From Tolypeutes matacus (taxonomy: Eukaryota > Chordata > Mammalia > Cingulata > Chlamyphoridae), in contig JAKSZT010053764.1 of assembly GCA_026826555.1 (NCBI GenBank), forward strand, positions 36,197,907-36,261,906: a stretch of DNA of 64,000 bases, read 5' to 3'. Positions 47,455 to 59,810 of this stretch are shown piece by piece. Under the pieces are notes generated by a model. That model was not told where the DNA came from. It ran no database searches and saw only the letters and a list, made by a program, of their open reading frames with translations. Position 1 is the stretch's first letter, and every line of letters starts with the position of its first letter. The translations under genes and the position numbers were made by a program.

Positions 47455-48330
47455 GCCGATTTTAAAAATTGAAGTATAATGTACTTACAGAAAAGCATAC
47501 AGATTATAAATATATAGCTTAATGAATTTTTATAAAGTGAACACACCCATGTAACTGCAACCCAGGTCAAGTTATAGAACACCACAACACCTCACAATAT
47601 TTCCTAGTTTTTCTTCCCAGTCACTCCCCTCATCCACCCAAAGGTAACCACTATTCTGATTTCTACAATTTCTATTAGTTCAGGCTGTTTTTAACTTAAT
47701 ATAAATTGAGTCATACAAAACATACTCTTTTGCATGTGGCTTTCTTTGTTCAATATAATGTTTGTGAGATTCAACAATATTTCTTTGTGTGAATATACTG
47801 CAGTTTATGTAGCTATTCTATTGCTGGTGAATGTTTGGGTTGTTTCCAGTTTGGGGCTATTATGAATAATGCTGCTATGAATATTTTTTTTGTGAATGTA
47901 TATATGAATACCTTTACATTTATACCCAGAAGTGAAATTATTCTATCATAGAGTATGCATTTGTTCCACTTTAGTAGGTATAGTTAAAGAATTTCCCAAA
48001 GTTGTTGTAACAATTTATGTTCCTACCAGTAGTGAAAGAGTTCCAGTTGCTCCATTTCCTCACCAGCCCTTCATATTCTCAGTTCTTTTAGTTTTACCCC
48101 TTCTGGGGATGTTGTATCTCATTGTGCTAATAGTTTGTGTTTTCCCACAGACTAATTATATCAAGTATCTTTTCATGTATTTATTTGATATCATCTTTTG
48201 TAACATGCCAGTGCAAGTTCTTTGGAAAAAAATTTAAATAATTGTGTTATCTGTCTTTTTATAGATATTAAACAGCCTTGTATATTCTTAGAATAAAGTT
48301 ACTTTATTTTAATAGAGTATCCATATACTG
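47455..48330 (-). mobile_element. L1M fragment, 3' UTR and ORF2 C-terminus
   Basis: Antisense L1: 'attgaagtataatgtacttacagaaaagcatacag', 'ctcatccacccaaaggtaaccactattctg', 'atgtttgggttgtttccagtttggggctattatgaataatgctgctatgaat' are typical of the 3' UTR and the end of ORF2 in L1M elements. The 101-codon plus frame at 47,932-48,237 is antisense to it. Confidence 0.75.
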
Positions 48331-48359
48331 GATTCAATTTGTTAATATTTTGACTAGCA

Positions 48360-49531
48360 AAACCTTCTTGATGGGAGGGTTGAATCTCAAGAAAATCTCT
48401 GTCTTCTCATGAGCTCCAGTCAAAAGGCAGAGACTGGCAGAATGGCTTAAAAAAAGCATGACCCAACTGTAGGCTGTCTACAAGAGACTCACTTTAAAAT
48501 CAAAGATGCAAATAGGTTGATGGTGAAAGGCTGGAAAAAGATATGCTATACAATTAGTAACCAAAAGAGAGCAGGGTAACTATACTAATATCAGATAAAA
48601 TAGACATTGTCATAAATAGTTATAAGGTATAAAGATGGTCATTACATTCTGATAAAGGGGACAATTCAACAGGAAGAAGTAAAAATTATAAATATATATA
48701 CTCCTAACAGCAGATTGCTCCAAATTATATGAAGCAAATAATGGATTTGAAGGGAGGAATTGATGGTTCTACATTAATAGTAGGAGACTTTTACACACCA
48801 CTTTCAATAATGGATAGAACATTTAGACAGAAGATCAATAAGGAAGTACAGAACTTGAATAATACACTAAACCAACTAGGTAACCAAAAGTATTGAAAGC
48901 AGGTACTTGAACAGATATTTGCACGCCGATGTTTATAGTGGATTATTCCCAATTGCCAAAAGATGGAAGCAACTCAAGTGTCCTTCAGCTGCTGAAAGGA
49001 TAAATAAAATGTGGTATATACATAAAATAGAATATTATTCAGCTGTAAAAAGGAATGAAAGTCCTAATATATGGAACAACATGGATGAACATGGAAGACA
49101 TCATGTTAAGTAAGCCAGACATGAAAGGACAAATATTGTATGATATCACTGATTTGAAACAAATAGAATAAGCAAACTCATAAAATCGGAATCGAGAATA
49201 AAAGTTACCAGGAGATGGGGTGGGGGTAGGGAATGGGAAATTAAGGCTTAAAATACACAGTGTTCCAATTTGAATGATGGAAATGTTTTGGAAATGGATG
49301 ATGGTAATGGTAGCACAACATTGTGAATGAAACTAAAATAGAAAATTAAAAGGGGAAATGTTAGATTGCATTACAGTAAAAGAATTAAATAATTAAAATA
49401 TTTATGAAACTACACTACACAGTGAACCCTAAGTTAAACCATGGACTTTAATTAATAGTGCAATTATAAAAATGTGCTATCATCAATTTTAACAAATGTT
49501 CCACACTAATGCAATGTGTTGGTGGTGAGGT
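48360..49531 (+). mobile_element. L1 fragment with internal ORF2 deletion, 5' part
   Basis: Plus-strand L1. From about 48,418 to 48,885 it reads the post-endonuclease ORF2 segment ('agagactggcagaatgg', 'gtctacaagagactcacttt', 'ctatactaatatcagataaaatagac', 'ggagacttttacacaccac'). At about 48,886 it jumps to the ORF2 C-terminus ('attgaaagcaggtacttgaacagatatttgcac', 'aagatggaagcaactcaagtgtcc') and runs into the 3' UTR. Some 2 kb of ORF2 (the RT) is missing. The element is interrupted at 49,531 by an LTR and resumes at 50,394. Confidence 0.75.
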
Positions 49532-50393
49532 TGTTTATTAGTCTGACAAAGGGCTCCTGATGCAAAGTACCAGAAATCTGTTGGTTTTTATAAAGGGTAT
49601 TTATTTGGGGTAAAAGCTTACAGTTACAAAGCTGTAAAAAGTCCCAACTCAAGGTTGCTTTCTTAACAAAGTCAGTTGCTATGTGTTGAGGCAAGATGAC
49701 CATCAATCTCTGCCTGGTCTCTGCTTTCCCCGTCTACTCTCTTCCCAATCTCAGCTGTAATCTATCAGGCAAATGGCTCATCTCTCCCTGGGACCTCAGC
49801 TGTTTGAGCCTTCGTCTTTCTGTCATATGGCAGGATCAAAAATGACTGAGCTTTCTTTTCCTTTGTGCCTGTCTGTCTGAGAGTGTGAGTGTCCGTTTAT
49901 ACCAGACCCAGGAAGGGGGTGGAGACTCAACTGGAGTTATGCCCACTGATGTAGTCAAATCAAAAACCCTAATCTTTTTTTTTTAAATAAATCAATTTTA
50001 TTAATACATATTAATAAACATACAGTTCATCCAGAGTGTACAATCAACGGTATTTGCTATAATCACATAGTTGTGTGTTCATTACTTCAATCATTATTAG
50101 AGTATTTTCATTATTTCAATAATAATAAAAAATATAAAACAGACAAACAGACAAGAAAATTCCTCACCTCTCAATCCCTTTATGCTTCCTCACTGTACAT
50201 TGCTGCTGTTTCTGGCTATTATAGCCAAACTGTATAATCAATGAAAAGCCCTAACCTTAACAGGTAATCTAATCAAAGATACCTTGGCTGTATTTAATGC
50301 AAACAAAGGGTATCACACCCAGAGGAATAGATTAGTTTACAAACATAATCTTTCTCTTTTTTGGGATTCATAAAATAATCTCAAACTGCCACA
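49532..50393 (-). mobile_element. Solo LTR, family X copy 3, inserted into L1 and itself interrupted
   Basis: The plus strand starts 'tgtttattagtctgacaaagg' and ends 'caaactgccaca', the reverse complement of a TG...CA LTR. It matches copies 1 and 2 but is longer because of a 270-bp insertion at 49,974-50,243. L1 3' UTR lies on both sides, so the LTR entered an existing L1. A target-site duplication is not clear (gaggt before, ggttg after). Confidence 0.8.
49974..50243 (-). mobile_element. Nested L1 3'-end insertion within the LTR
   Basis: Flanked by aaaaaccctaa (49,962-49,972) and aaaagccctaa (50,244-50,254), an 11-base duplication with one mismatch. The insert starts with a T-run and reads an antisense L1 3' UTR ('cagttcatccagagtgtacaatcaac', 'ataatcacatagttgtg'). 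It differs from the 13,010/28,800 type of 3' end, so it comes from another L1 subfamily. Confidence 0.7.
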
Positions 50394-50470
50394 GGTTGGA
50401 AATGGGAATCCTATGTTTTATGCATGATTGTTCTGTAAACCCATAATTTCTCTAATAAAGAAAAAAATTA
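50394..50470 (+). mobile_element. L1 3' UTR end, continuation after the LTR
   Basis: 'ggaatcctatgttttatgcatgattgttctgtaaacccataatttctctaataaag' and an A-rich tail form the natural 3' end of the L1 that begins at 48,360. Confidence 0.7.
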
Positions 50471-52029
50471 AACATTTATACTTATATATATTTTTCTTTT
50501 TTTAAATTTTGTTCTTTCTTTTACTTATATATATTTTTAAAGGTATGTAATATTTAATAACATGTGCTGCCCCTGCCTTAAAAGACATGACTGATTTTAT
50601 GAGAGATCGTGAGTGAAAACATTCAAATATATGCCAAACAAAGCTATAATCTTGTCATGGAGGGCTTGAGTAGATCTTGGAAATCTTGGCAAATTGCAAG
50701 AGAAAATTATTCTATCACAAATTTTAGCCCTAAGTCACGGGGTGCTTCCTCCCACTGTTAACTGGCTCTTGGTCCTTTTTTAAGAAGTACTGTGCTTTAG
50801 CATATGTAAGATAAAGGTTATTTCAGTCTCAAACTGCAAAGCCTTCCTCCTTATCCCGTGTATGAAAATACTTGGAGAGTTTTTTCTAGTAATGAAAGCT
50901 GTCATTATTTGAGGATTTTGATTCTTGGAGACAGAAGTCAAAAAATGACATTAGGAAGTGGATTGAGTTTTTTGTTGGTGGTAATTTGTTTGTTTTTAGA
51001 TTTAAAAAACAATAGCTGCTGGCCATTTCTAGTTTGTTAGTCATAATGCCAAATTGTACTACTTCTTTTTGGCCTTGCTGTGCTTTTGGGTACATTGAAA
51101 AATGTAATCACTTCTAATTGTTATTACAGAGTCTTGGTTGACCTATGTACCTTGCAAAGTGGTTTAACCTGGGGAATCTTGGACATGGAAAGATTTGGCT
51201 TCCCTGTCAATAAATAAACTTTTGAAACTGGAACCTTATGAAATTCACCCAATGCATAGTCCTACAATACAAAAAGAATATTTTATTATCTTAAGAGATA
51301 TCCTATTTTTACCCCTGAGGAGAAGAGGAAGAACTCTTAAACCCATAATTCTCAAATATTCTTTGCCACCAATCTCAGAACAAGGTAATGATTCATTTCT
51401 AACAGTTTCCTCACAAAATAGGACATAGTTAAGCTGAAAACCTTTCTGTTATCATGTTATCATGGCTTTAAGCTTGACCTCCTGAACCCCCTTCTTCCAT
51501 CCTGCCTGACGGCATTGGCAAGTAAACTCTGCCCACTTTTGATATCTATTGTTTTTGTTCTCCTATCTTCTCTCTTGGACTTTTTCCATGGCCTGCCTTT
51601 GCCTGGAACTTGAAATTTCCTTTCCTCCTTTTTCACACTCCATGGCTATGGTGATTAAAACCCTTCCACACATAGCCTTGGCTTGTAGCTCCATCCCTGG
51701 CATAATCTCATGCCCTAGCACCTCTCCCTCCTAGGATAAGAGCTTGGACACAGATACAGTTGCTTCCCTAATGGCATTTCTTAAAGTTTGAATGGAAAAC
51801 AGTTCAAAACGAAGAGCCTGAAGGAAAAGGAGGCTGGTTTGCTTTACATTTGCAGGTCAAAGCTAGCTTCTACCGGGGGCCATTAATTTAAATTCTGCAG
51901 CTTGAGGAGATGCAACTTCCTGTCAAATTCTTTTAACTACCACTTGGGAATCTTCTCAGTGTTAGGAACATTTTCTGCCTAGGTAATATCAAAATGCAAA
52001 TAACAATAGCAACAACCACAGTAATAACA
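50471..52029. other. Unique sequence, nothing identified
   Basis: No domain in the small frames at 50,858-51,734. A Ser/Pro-rich 61-codon frame at 51,549-51,734 has no supporting context. Confidence 0.4.
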
Positions 52030-52270
52030 TTATAACATTTATTAAGAACTAACTATGGGCCTAATCATGTTTATATGCATTCTCCCGTTAACAAAACAAC
52101 CTAATGAACTAGATCCTATCATAATCATCATTAAAAGGAAGAGCAAAACAGGCTTAGGGAGGTAAATAAATGGTCTGAGTTCACACAGCTAGTGTAGGGT
52201 GAAACTTGGAATAGCATCCAGTTCTGCCTGATTCCAAAGCTCAGCTCTTAGTTACCAGGAACATTGCCTC
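52030..52270 (-). repeat. MIR-type SINE
   Basis: Clear antisense MIR: 'acatttattaagaactaactatgggcc', 'ttcacacagctagtgtagggtgaaacttgg', 'tccagttctgcctgattccaaagctcagctcttagttac'. Confidence 0.8.
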
Positions 52271-55088
52271 TTTCTTTGCTCCATGGTTTAACATTCCAGA
52301 ATGATTTCTGAGATGCACAGACTGACTTCCTTTTAATGCCAATTTAGAAGTTTGGCTAGAAGGCTTTTATTTTTGGTGGGATGTGACCAAGAATGTCCAA
52401 ATAATAATAACATTTTAGAAAAGCTTGATTGTTAGAGACATCAAGAAATATGGCTAAGGTCACAGGCAAATGGCAGAATTAAAACTTGGACCACAGCTTT
52501 TTGACCACTGTGCAATTCTTCCTAATACAGCATGCTGTTACTGCTTACCAGAAGGACTCTAACTGCTCCAAACCATCTCTAAAATGGAATTTCAACTGAT
52601 TGCTAGTTACACTACTTTCTGGAGGTAATAAAAAGGGATACAACATAAGAATATTTCCAGTATTTTATATACAAAGAATCCTAGTCACTATTCATAGTCT
52701 TAAGTGCCAAGTATACTACAGGATTTCATGAAGAAGTCTTCCCTCACTCATGGGGCCAAAGAGAGTCATAATGCCTTTTACCCACTATTCCTTCCACAAT
52801 CCCTGCACATTAGAAAGAGTCAGCCTTCTGCAGGCCTCCAAGTACAGCATCTTCTGGTATAGCTTTTGGTTCCCCTCCACTGGATCTATAGTAATTTCTC
52901 TGACATGCACAGATTTCATTTTTGTCTGGTGCAGTATGCTGAATTGCAGTGCCAAACCATTTTAGCAGCACCTTTATGTCTATTGGGAAGTACATCAGTT
53001 TTCCCAACTGTTGCAGCAGGGCAGTGTAATTTCCTGAGAGACCCTTGACTAAAGGGAAAATGTTTTTTGCTTGTTATTCTACCTCAGGCTGAGCAGAAAG
53101 TGTCAACAGGTAAGTAGAACCCTCATAAGCTATACTTATTAGCTCTGCTTAAGCTAAGTATTAGGGATCATTATGCAGCACCATTCTTCAAAATACTCAG
53201 GCAGAATTTTGCTTTGTGTTTAAATACCAAAATAAAAGTTTGCATGATTATAACAAGCAACAGCAAGGGCAAATCTTTAACAAATTGCTGATTATGGAGT
53301 GAAATAATTACTGTAATGATGAAGTATTTTATATGTAGAAGGAAAGGAAAGTGAAAAGAGCTGGACACTATGTTAATCATTTTGCCTATGTTATCCAATT
53401 TTCAGTAATGAGCTAGCAAACTGGCTTTCTGGAAATAAAGGGCTGATTTTAGCTTTTGCCAATTTCTATGGTGTAAATATTCCCAGTATGGCTGATTTCA
53501 GGCTACCAAAAGGATGTTACTAAACATGGAGTTTAATAGAAATGTACACATTTCTTTCTCACAAGCCAGTAAGAGCCAGCTATAGTTCAACTAGTGAATC
53601 CTCCCAGCAACTTTATGATGTTGGTATCATAACAGCGATGTATGAGCTATTTTACAATGACTGGGAAACTGTAGCAGTTGAATTGAAATTTGAATGGTCA
53701 GATCTGCCTGATCATGAGTTCCATACCTTTTCTGCTACATTTGACTATGTCTGAAAAAATATGCATAGATTGAGAGCTCTCCCTATGCCAGACCTTGAAG
53801 ACAAAATGCCCTGGTAATACCAAAAAATAATGAATAAGAAATGTTTGAAGGCTCCAACTTGGCATTGTATTGCCTGTCTACCCAACCTATATTGGAAGTA
53901 TAAAAGACGTTTTTAGGATTTCTAAGAGAAGGACAATAGAAATTTGAATTCAAACACACAATGTAGTGGAAAGGAAACATCTGATGTAACCTCCTTTTTT
54001 TTCTATATGGGCATGCCTGTTATGTTACTGTTTAATATAGTCAAGAACCAAATCATGTCCATAAAGTTCTTGAAATGGGAAAGAATTAAATGTAATTATG
54101 TCCCCCTTCCTTTAATTCTGCTGAGGAAACCTGAGCCCATTCTGCTTTATAGTTTGTCTCAGGAAGAATTTGATAATGCCACAGTATAATATAAGACAAA
54201 GAAATGGGTCCATTATCAAATCCCACCCAAATTGATTAAAGGTGTTTCATTTTATTTTGATTGATTTCTCATCTGTTCCTATTCACAGTTTAATTGGAAA
54301 GAATTGGCAGAGAGTGCTTCGTGTCTAAACCTATTAGAATCAATTCCAAATTTTGTTTACCAAACTCGGATGGGTATTCAGGCTCATAATCTTAAAGAAG
54401 CCTCCTATACTTTACTTCCTCTAGTTATGTTACTTGGTATAAGTGTTTTCTTAAAATTGTGTCCAAGCAGAGTTTCATAAGGATTTACAACATTGCCTGG
54501 TAGATGTTCCTTGAGGTTTTAATGTCTCAGTGGCCTGAATGAAAGGACGGACCTCTCCAAGCAGCTAATTTACCACCTGCCTAATGCTGTGTCCATGACA
54601 GTTGCACAGTTAGTTGAAATAGAGCTAAATTGCCTCTTTGCTCCCAGTCCCTGGTCAAACTGATTCCATCCCCCAGTTATTATGGCATTGTGGAGAGACA
54701 GGCTTAGAAGCTTGTAGAATTGAGCCTGTTAGTGAAAATTATGGTGTTTCAAAATGACCGCCAGACTATCTGGATTCTGAATAGATATTCTAGGCAATCT
54801 AAAGGTTTGTGGACAGCATGTGGGAGGCAGATAATGGGGGAAAAGTCTCTCCTGCAGGTCTTCATTTTCTGCTGCTGATTTTGTGTCTTTGCTGACCTTT
54901 GCTAAAAAGGTCAACATAGACCATGGGCTACTCTGTTTGGTGTCAGTGAGGGTTTATGAGGAAGGAGCTACCACCCCTTCTCTCAGAGCCCTAATGAGAA
55001 GCTATAATAACATTGAAGAATATAACCTCCTTGAGTGTTTTTCATGTGGACTGACAAACCATACCACAGTAGAGGTCATGTATCAAGG
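52271..55088. other. Unique sequence with weak MIR remnants
   Basis: A short MIR-like piece may lie at 52,440-52,530 ('gctaaggtcacaggcaaatggcagaattaaaac') and another at 53,595-53,670 ('agcaactttatgatgttggtatc', 'gactgggaaactg'). Frames at 53,542-53,754 and 53,944-54,189 have no domain. No exon supported. Confidence 0.45.
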
Positions 55089-55265
55089 TGGTTAAGAGTG
55101 TCGACTCTGGAATCAGAATGTTTGTGTTCAAATTACAGCTGTGTGAGCATGGGCAAGTCATGTAACCTCTCTGTATCTGTTTTATCTTCTGTTCAATGAG
55201 GATAGTAATAGTACCCAAGTCCTAGAGTTGGATGTAATATGCTTAGAGGTAAATGCTATATAAGT
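55089..55265 (+). repeat. MIR-type SINE
   Basis: 'gtggttaagagtgtcgactctggaatcagaatg', 'gctgtgtgagcatgggcaagtcatgtaacctctctgtatctg', 'aatgaggatagtaatagtacc' and 'gctatataagtg' follow MIR from near its tRNA part to its 3' region. Confidence 0.85.
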
Positions 55266-57182
55266 GTGCAATGCTATCAGAGGCTTGCCCAGCTAAAGCT
55301 GCCTGAATTGTGTACTGTAACAGATGATGTCACTGTTCTGGCCATATCTCCTTGGCATTTACTCTCCATGCTGAAGTCTTCTATTGCAAGCACCAGTGTG
55401 AGGGCTTTTTTCCGTTCACAGGTGCATGGTTAGTCTGCATGAAGTCCAAACCAGAAGTTTGTAAGAGTAATGCCCCTGGAACCAGCTTCAAGTCAATGAC
55501 AGAAAGGATGTTGGTGGATAAATACCCAGCTTCCTCCTCCTTCAGTTGTGATAACTCTAAGGTATATTCTACATCATCTCTAAAAGGTCTCCAGTGGGAC
55601 TGAGCGCCAGTTGCCCACAGTGGTAATTGGCTTGATAATGTAACCTTTATGCTTTCTTTTCTTTCTTTATTGTCTCACTTCTCCACTTCCCTACTGTTGT
55701 TTCCAAATCAATGCAGCTTCCATGGCTTTTTTTGGAGTGTTTCAAATGATTATTGAATTGGATGTATTGCTTTTTAAAATTTCACTGAGACAATATACTT
55801 TCTGTAGACTCTCTAATAGTATAGATTATTATGCTTCTGTATTTGTATATATAGATTTTTTTTAGTGGGAAAAAGTTCTGGACTTAGAGACAGAGGGCCC
55901 AAGCTACTGCTGGATAAATATATTTATTTTTGGTCTCAGTTTTATCATGTGATACTACACACACACACACACTCATTGTAATAAGCAAATAAGAATGCAC
56001 GTAAAATGATTCTGTAAAGGATACATTTATGGTGTCATTAGCAGTCATTTCTTTCGTACTTGATTTTCTTCTTAGAATTTTCATAACCTGATGTGGATTC
56101 TTCGTTTCTAATTCTGCAAGATAAATATCATCATTAATATTTTTAAAAAAAGAAATAATTTGGCCATATTGTTATGACCTACCTTCTGTTATTTGATTTG
56201 TATTAGCATTTCAATTTCAACTTTCAACAACCTTAATTTCCTTGCCATTTTGACAGTTACCTGGTGACCCAGCCATAGTTTGGATGTCTTGTAGCAAGCT
56301 GGGAAATGGATTTTTGAGCTGTGTATCCCAGATCCTGCTCTCTAGCTCTAAATTGCAAACTACATGAGACATTTGAATTAATAAAGGTAAAAATATTTCT
56401 TTTCCCATTTTACACACAGTTCGTGTGCTATTTGACTAATGCTCATGCCAAGTATGAGTTTAATAAGCCACAGGTATATTCAAACCTTATAGCTTTTCCT
56501 GTTGTTCAAAAACAATAAAAAAGAAATATATATTCATAAAAAATAAAATAACATTGCATTTCTTGATGTATTAACTAGTTCAGAAAGAACAGTTCATTAA
56601 GAAGTTCAACTATTCACTTTTTAAAAATTTAACTTAAAGTTAAAAAGCAATATGTAATTATTCTGAAAATTTTGCAAAATACCAAAAACAATAAATAATA
56701 GGGGGCTGGCCTATATTTCTGCATTGAGAAAAAACAAAAATGAATATTCTGCTATAGTTCCTTCCTTTTTATGTGTAGATGTTATTTACAATGTTGACTG
56801 TATCATATAGCATATATTTCACCATAACACATATACCTGGTCATATGTCTGGGGTTCCTTAGTGGGTGTGTTTCATTGTCAAGCACTTTCTTCCAGGGTT
56901 CTCATTTGCTTTTTGGCTTCCACATCACTGCTGGGCTGCCTCTCTCCTTCCACTCCTGGTACTTGCTCCCAGCCCCCTGCCCCAGCTCCTAACTTGTCAG
57001 GATGCTGCTCCTAGAACAACTCTGAGCCTGAGTTCTCTCAGTTCCGTACCAGGCCATAGCATGGAGACTGCTTCTTTAGTGGGACTGAGTCACTCCCTTT
57101 TTGGTGCTGTGATAGTATCTGTGCCATACCAGATTTGGGGATGGTGGGATGCATTTTTCTCTTTTATCCTTTCGTTTCCTCT
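55266..57182. other. Unique sequence, nothing identified
   Basis: Contains a short (AC)n run at about 55,958-55,972 and AT-rich stretches. The Pro/Leu-rich 140-codon frame at 56,866-57,288 runs into the MLT1 LTR and has no domain. Confidence 0.4.
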
Positions 57183-57598
57183 TGTTATTGATTGTATTGT
57201 ATACCCCCAAAAAGATATATTCAAGTCTAACACCTGGTTCCATGAATATAACCCTTTTTGGAAACAGAATCTTCAAAGATGTTATTAGTTAAGATGAGTC
57301 CAAACTGGATTAGGGCCCTGATAAGAAAAAGAAATTTGGACACATTCAGGAGGAGAGAGACAGAGAGAGAAGAAGGCCATGTGATAGAGGCAAAGACTGA
57401 GTTTTGCCACAAGCCAAAGTATGCCCTGCATTGCCAGCAAGTAACCTCCGGAATCCTACAGGCTTCAGAAGAAGCATCACCCTCCCAACACCTTGCTTTT
57501 GGACATGTAGCCTCCAGAACTGAGAGACAATAGACTTCTGTTTTTTATGCCACCCAGTTTGTGATAATTTGTCAGGGAAGACCTAGCAAACTAAGACA
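57183..57598 (+). mobile_element. MLT1-type MaLR LTR, nearly complete
   Basis: Starts 'tgttattgattgtattgtat', continues with 'cccccaaaaagatatattcaagtc', 'gttaagatgagtcc', 'gataagaaaaagaaatttggacac', 'agaaggccatgtgatagaggc', 'gcctccagaactgagagacaatag' and 'cacccagtttgtgataatttgtc', and ends 'ctagcaaactaagaca'. All MLT1 landmarks are in order, about 416 bp. No internal sequence flanks it. Confidence 0.85.
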
Positions 57599-58589
57599 TC
57601 CTAAACAGCTATTTATTAAGATTATGACAAAAGTTTACATTCCCTGTCGGCCACTGCCAGATTCCACTCTTTCCCTTTAAAATTGGATAGCCAGGGTTTT
57701 TGTTTGTTTGTTGTTTTTGTTTTACCTGTTATTAATTTTTAAAAATCAATATAACAAGGTGACTAATGGTGTGGAATTTTAAAATATAACATGGCCTCTT
57801 CTTTTTCTAAAGACCAAGCCAGCAAGTCACCTTAGACAAGTTTTCCTTATTTTGGAAAAAATATATATAATTGACTGGCTTACCTTAGTTATGTAAATGC
57901 TGGGTGCTGGGGTCATGATTAGGCAACAATGGGATGGCTGAGCATTTGAGACCCAGGGCTTGCTCCACTGTGGGCTGAGGAACCAAAAATGGACAAGGGC
58001 TACACTATAGCTGTGGAACCCTCCTTCGGGATCGCTGCCCCTGATGTGGCAGTGCCAACAGTGCTGTCTCTGACCCAAGGTTATCTCTCTTGAATGAATG
58101 AGACCCTTTGTCCTACATAATTGTGATTATGGGATACCAGACCCCCTGCCAATATAGGCTAGTGGGCTTTTAAGTGATTAATTCAAATAATAAAAAGGAT
58201 GTGGTTATGTTTATACCTCCAGGCTGGTGAAGCATTATTCAAGCATTTTTCATGCTATTACAATCTTTAATGGCTGCCTACCAGTCTCCTAAGAGAATAG
58301 ACCATATTTTATTTTCTCACTTATCCATTATTGGACATTTAGGTCTTTTGCATGAGGCATTTCTGACTGAACCTAGTATTTGTTTTAGCACTATTAATGT
58401 AATAGTAGCAGGAATATAATTCCTAGATGTTAAAAATATGCAGCTATAATGTAAAACAAGTAATTTAGAACACAAACATTCTCTGAAAAATGGTGAAGTT
58501 AGCTTTCATCTTTTCTTGTATTCTAGGCGTTCTAGGAACATGGGTATGAAAGGGAAAGGAAGCTCAGAAAACTATTTGTGCAGACTGAC
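57599..58589. other. Unique sequence, nothing identified
   Basis: No repeat recognised apart from a short T-rich (gtttgttt) run at 57,700-57,722. Confidence 0.4.
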
Positions 58590-58699
58590 TTAACTAAAAA
58601 TATAATTGAGATCCTATTTCCAGAAAGGGTCACATTCATGGGACTAGGTGTTAGACCTTGAATATATCTTTTGGAGGACACAGTACAATCCATAACAAG
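58590..58699 (-). mobile_element. MLT1-type LTR fragment, 5' end
   Basis: Antisense: 'tttccagaaagggtcacattcatgg', 'taggtgttagaccttgaatatatcttttggaggacac', 'cagtacaatccataaca' is the first 110 bp of an MLT1 LTR. Confidence 0.7.
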
Positions 58700-58714
58700 G
58701 TGAAAGAAAGGAAA

Positions 58715-59067
58715 GAAAAGAGAAAATTGTTTTCCACAGGTGACTGTACCATTTTCACTCCCGCCAACATAAATGAGTGTTCTTGTTTCTCCACATCCTC
58801 TCCAACACTTATTTTCCACTTTAAAAAATAGCCATTCTAGTGGATATGAAATGGTTTCTCACTGTGATTTTGATTTGCATTTTCCTAATGGGCTTATGAT
58901 GTTAAGCATCTTTTCGTGTGCTTATTGACCACTTGTATATCTTCTTTGGAGAAATATATATTGATGTCTTTCGCCCCTTTTTAACTTGGATTGTTTGTCT
59001 TTTAATTGTTTCATTGTAGGAGTTCTTTATATAGTCTAGATAAATCAAACTCTTATTGGATACATGG
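58715..59067 (-). mobile_element. L1M fragment, ORF2 C-terminal region, cut by an LTR
   Basis: Antisense L1: 'ttgttttccacaggtgactgtacc', 'tgtttctccacatcctctccaaca', 'gatatgaaatggtttctcactgtg', 'tttgatttgcattttcctaatg'. Family X LTR starts immediately after (59,068). No L1 continuation was seen beyond 59,380. Confidence 0.75.
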
Positions 59068-59380
59068 TGTAGCAGTTTGAGATTATTTTATGAATCCCCA
59101 AAAGAGAAATATGTTTGTAAACTAATCTTTTTGTCTGGGTATGATACCCTTTGATTGCATTAAATTCAGCTGAGGGGCCTTTAATTAGATTACCTAAGAC
59201 TGCTGTAGGGCTTTTTATTGGACTACATCAGTGAGATAGGACTCAGGTTGAGTCCCCAGCCCCTTGCTGGGTCTGGTATAAATATACTATCACTCAGACA
59301 GACACAGGAAGAGAGAGCTCTGCCATTTTTTATTCTGCCATGTGATGAGCAGCCATCCAGGGAAACTGGATCCATTGTTT
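59068..59380 (+). mobile_element. LTR family X, copy 4, 5' fragment
   Basis: Starts tgtagcagtttgagatta, the same terminus as copies 1-3. It contains TATAAATA at 59,277-59,284, a likely LTR TATA box that is degraded in copies 1 and 2. It ends without the 3' part near 59,380, just before an AATT repeat. Confidence 0.75.
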
Positions 59381-59392
59381 TTGTTTTTTTAT

Positions 59393-59415
59393 AATTAATT
59401 AATTAATTAATTAAT
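59393..59415 (+). repeat. (AATT)n short repeat
   Basis: Five to six attaatta units, self-complementary, adjoining the broken end of the LTR. Confidence 0.8.
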
Positions 59416-59584
59416 GACAAAAGGAAATTGATTTTCTGCTATAACAGAGATTGAATTTAAGAAGTTTCATTTTTGGGGACATTAAAAAGAAACAGATTAA
59501 TTGAAAGAGGAGATAAAGCTCAGGACACAAGTTATATGGTGATAAAAACAGTATCTTCAAATGAATTAGGTCTCTACAATTAAC

Positions 59585-59810
59585 GAAGTACATTTAGCAT
59601 TCATTATCACATTATTATCTCATAACAGCCCCTTGAGGCAAGTTAGAGAAGCATTATTATTCTCCTTCTATAGTTGAGGAAACTGAGACTCAAAATTTAG
59701 GGGTCATGTCCATGGCACTAGAATTTGTAACTGAGGATTAGAGTTTGGGTTTTTGCATTACCATTCTACCTCTTTTTCCACTTGACCATGCTGCTGTTGA
59801 AAGTGCCAGA
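59585..59810 (-). repeat. MIR-type SINE
   Basis: Antisense MIR: 'attatctcataacagccccttgaggcaag', 'gttgaggaaactgagactcaaaatttaggggtcatgtcc', 'ttgcattaccattctacctc'. Confidence 0.75.
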
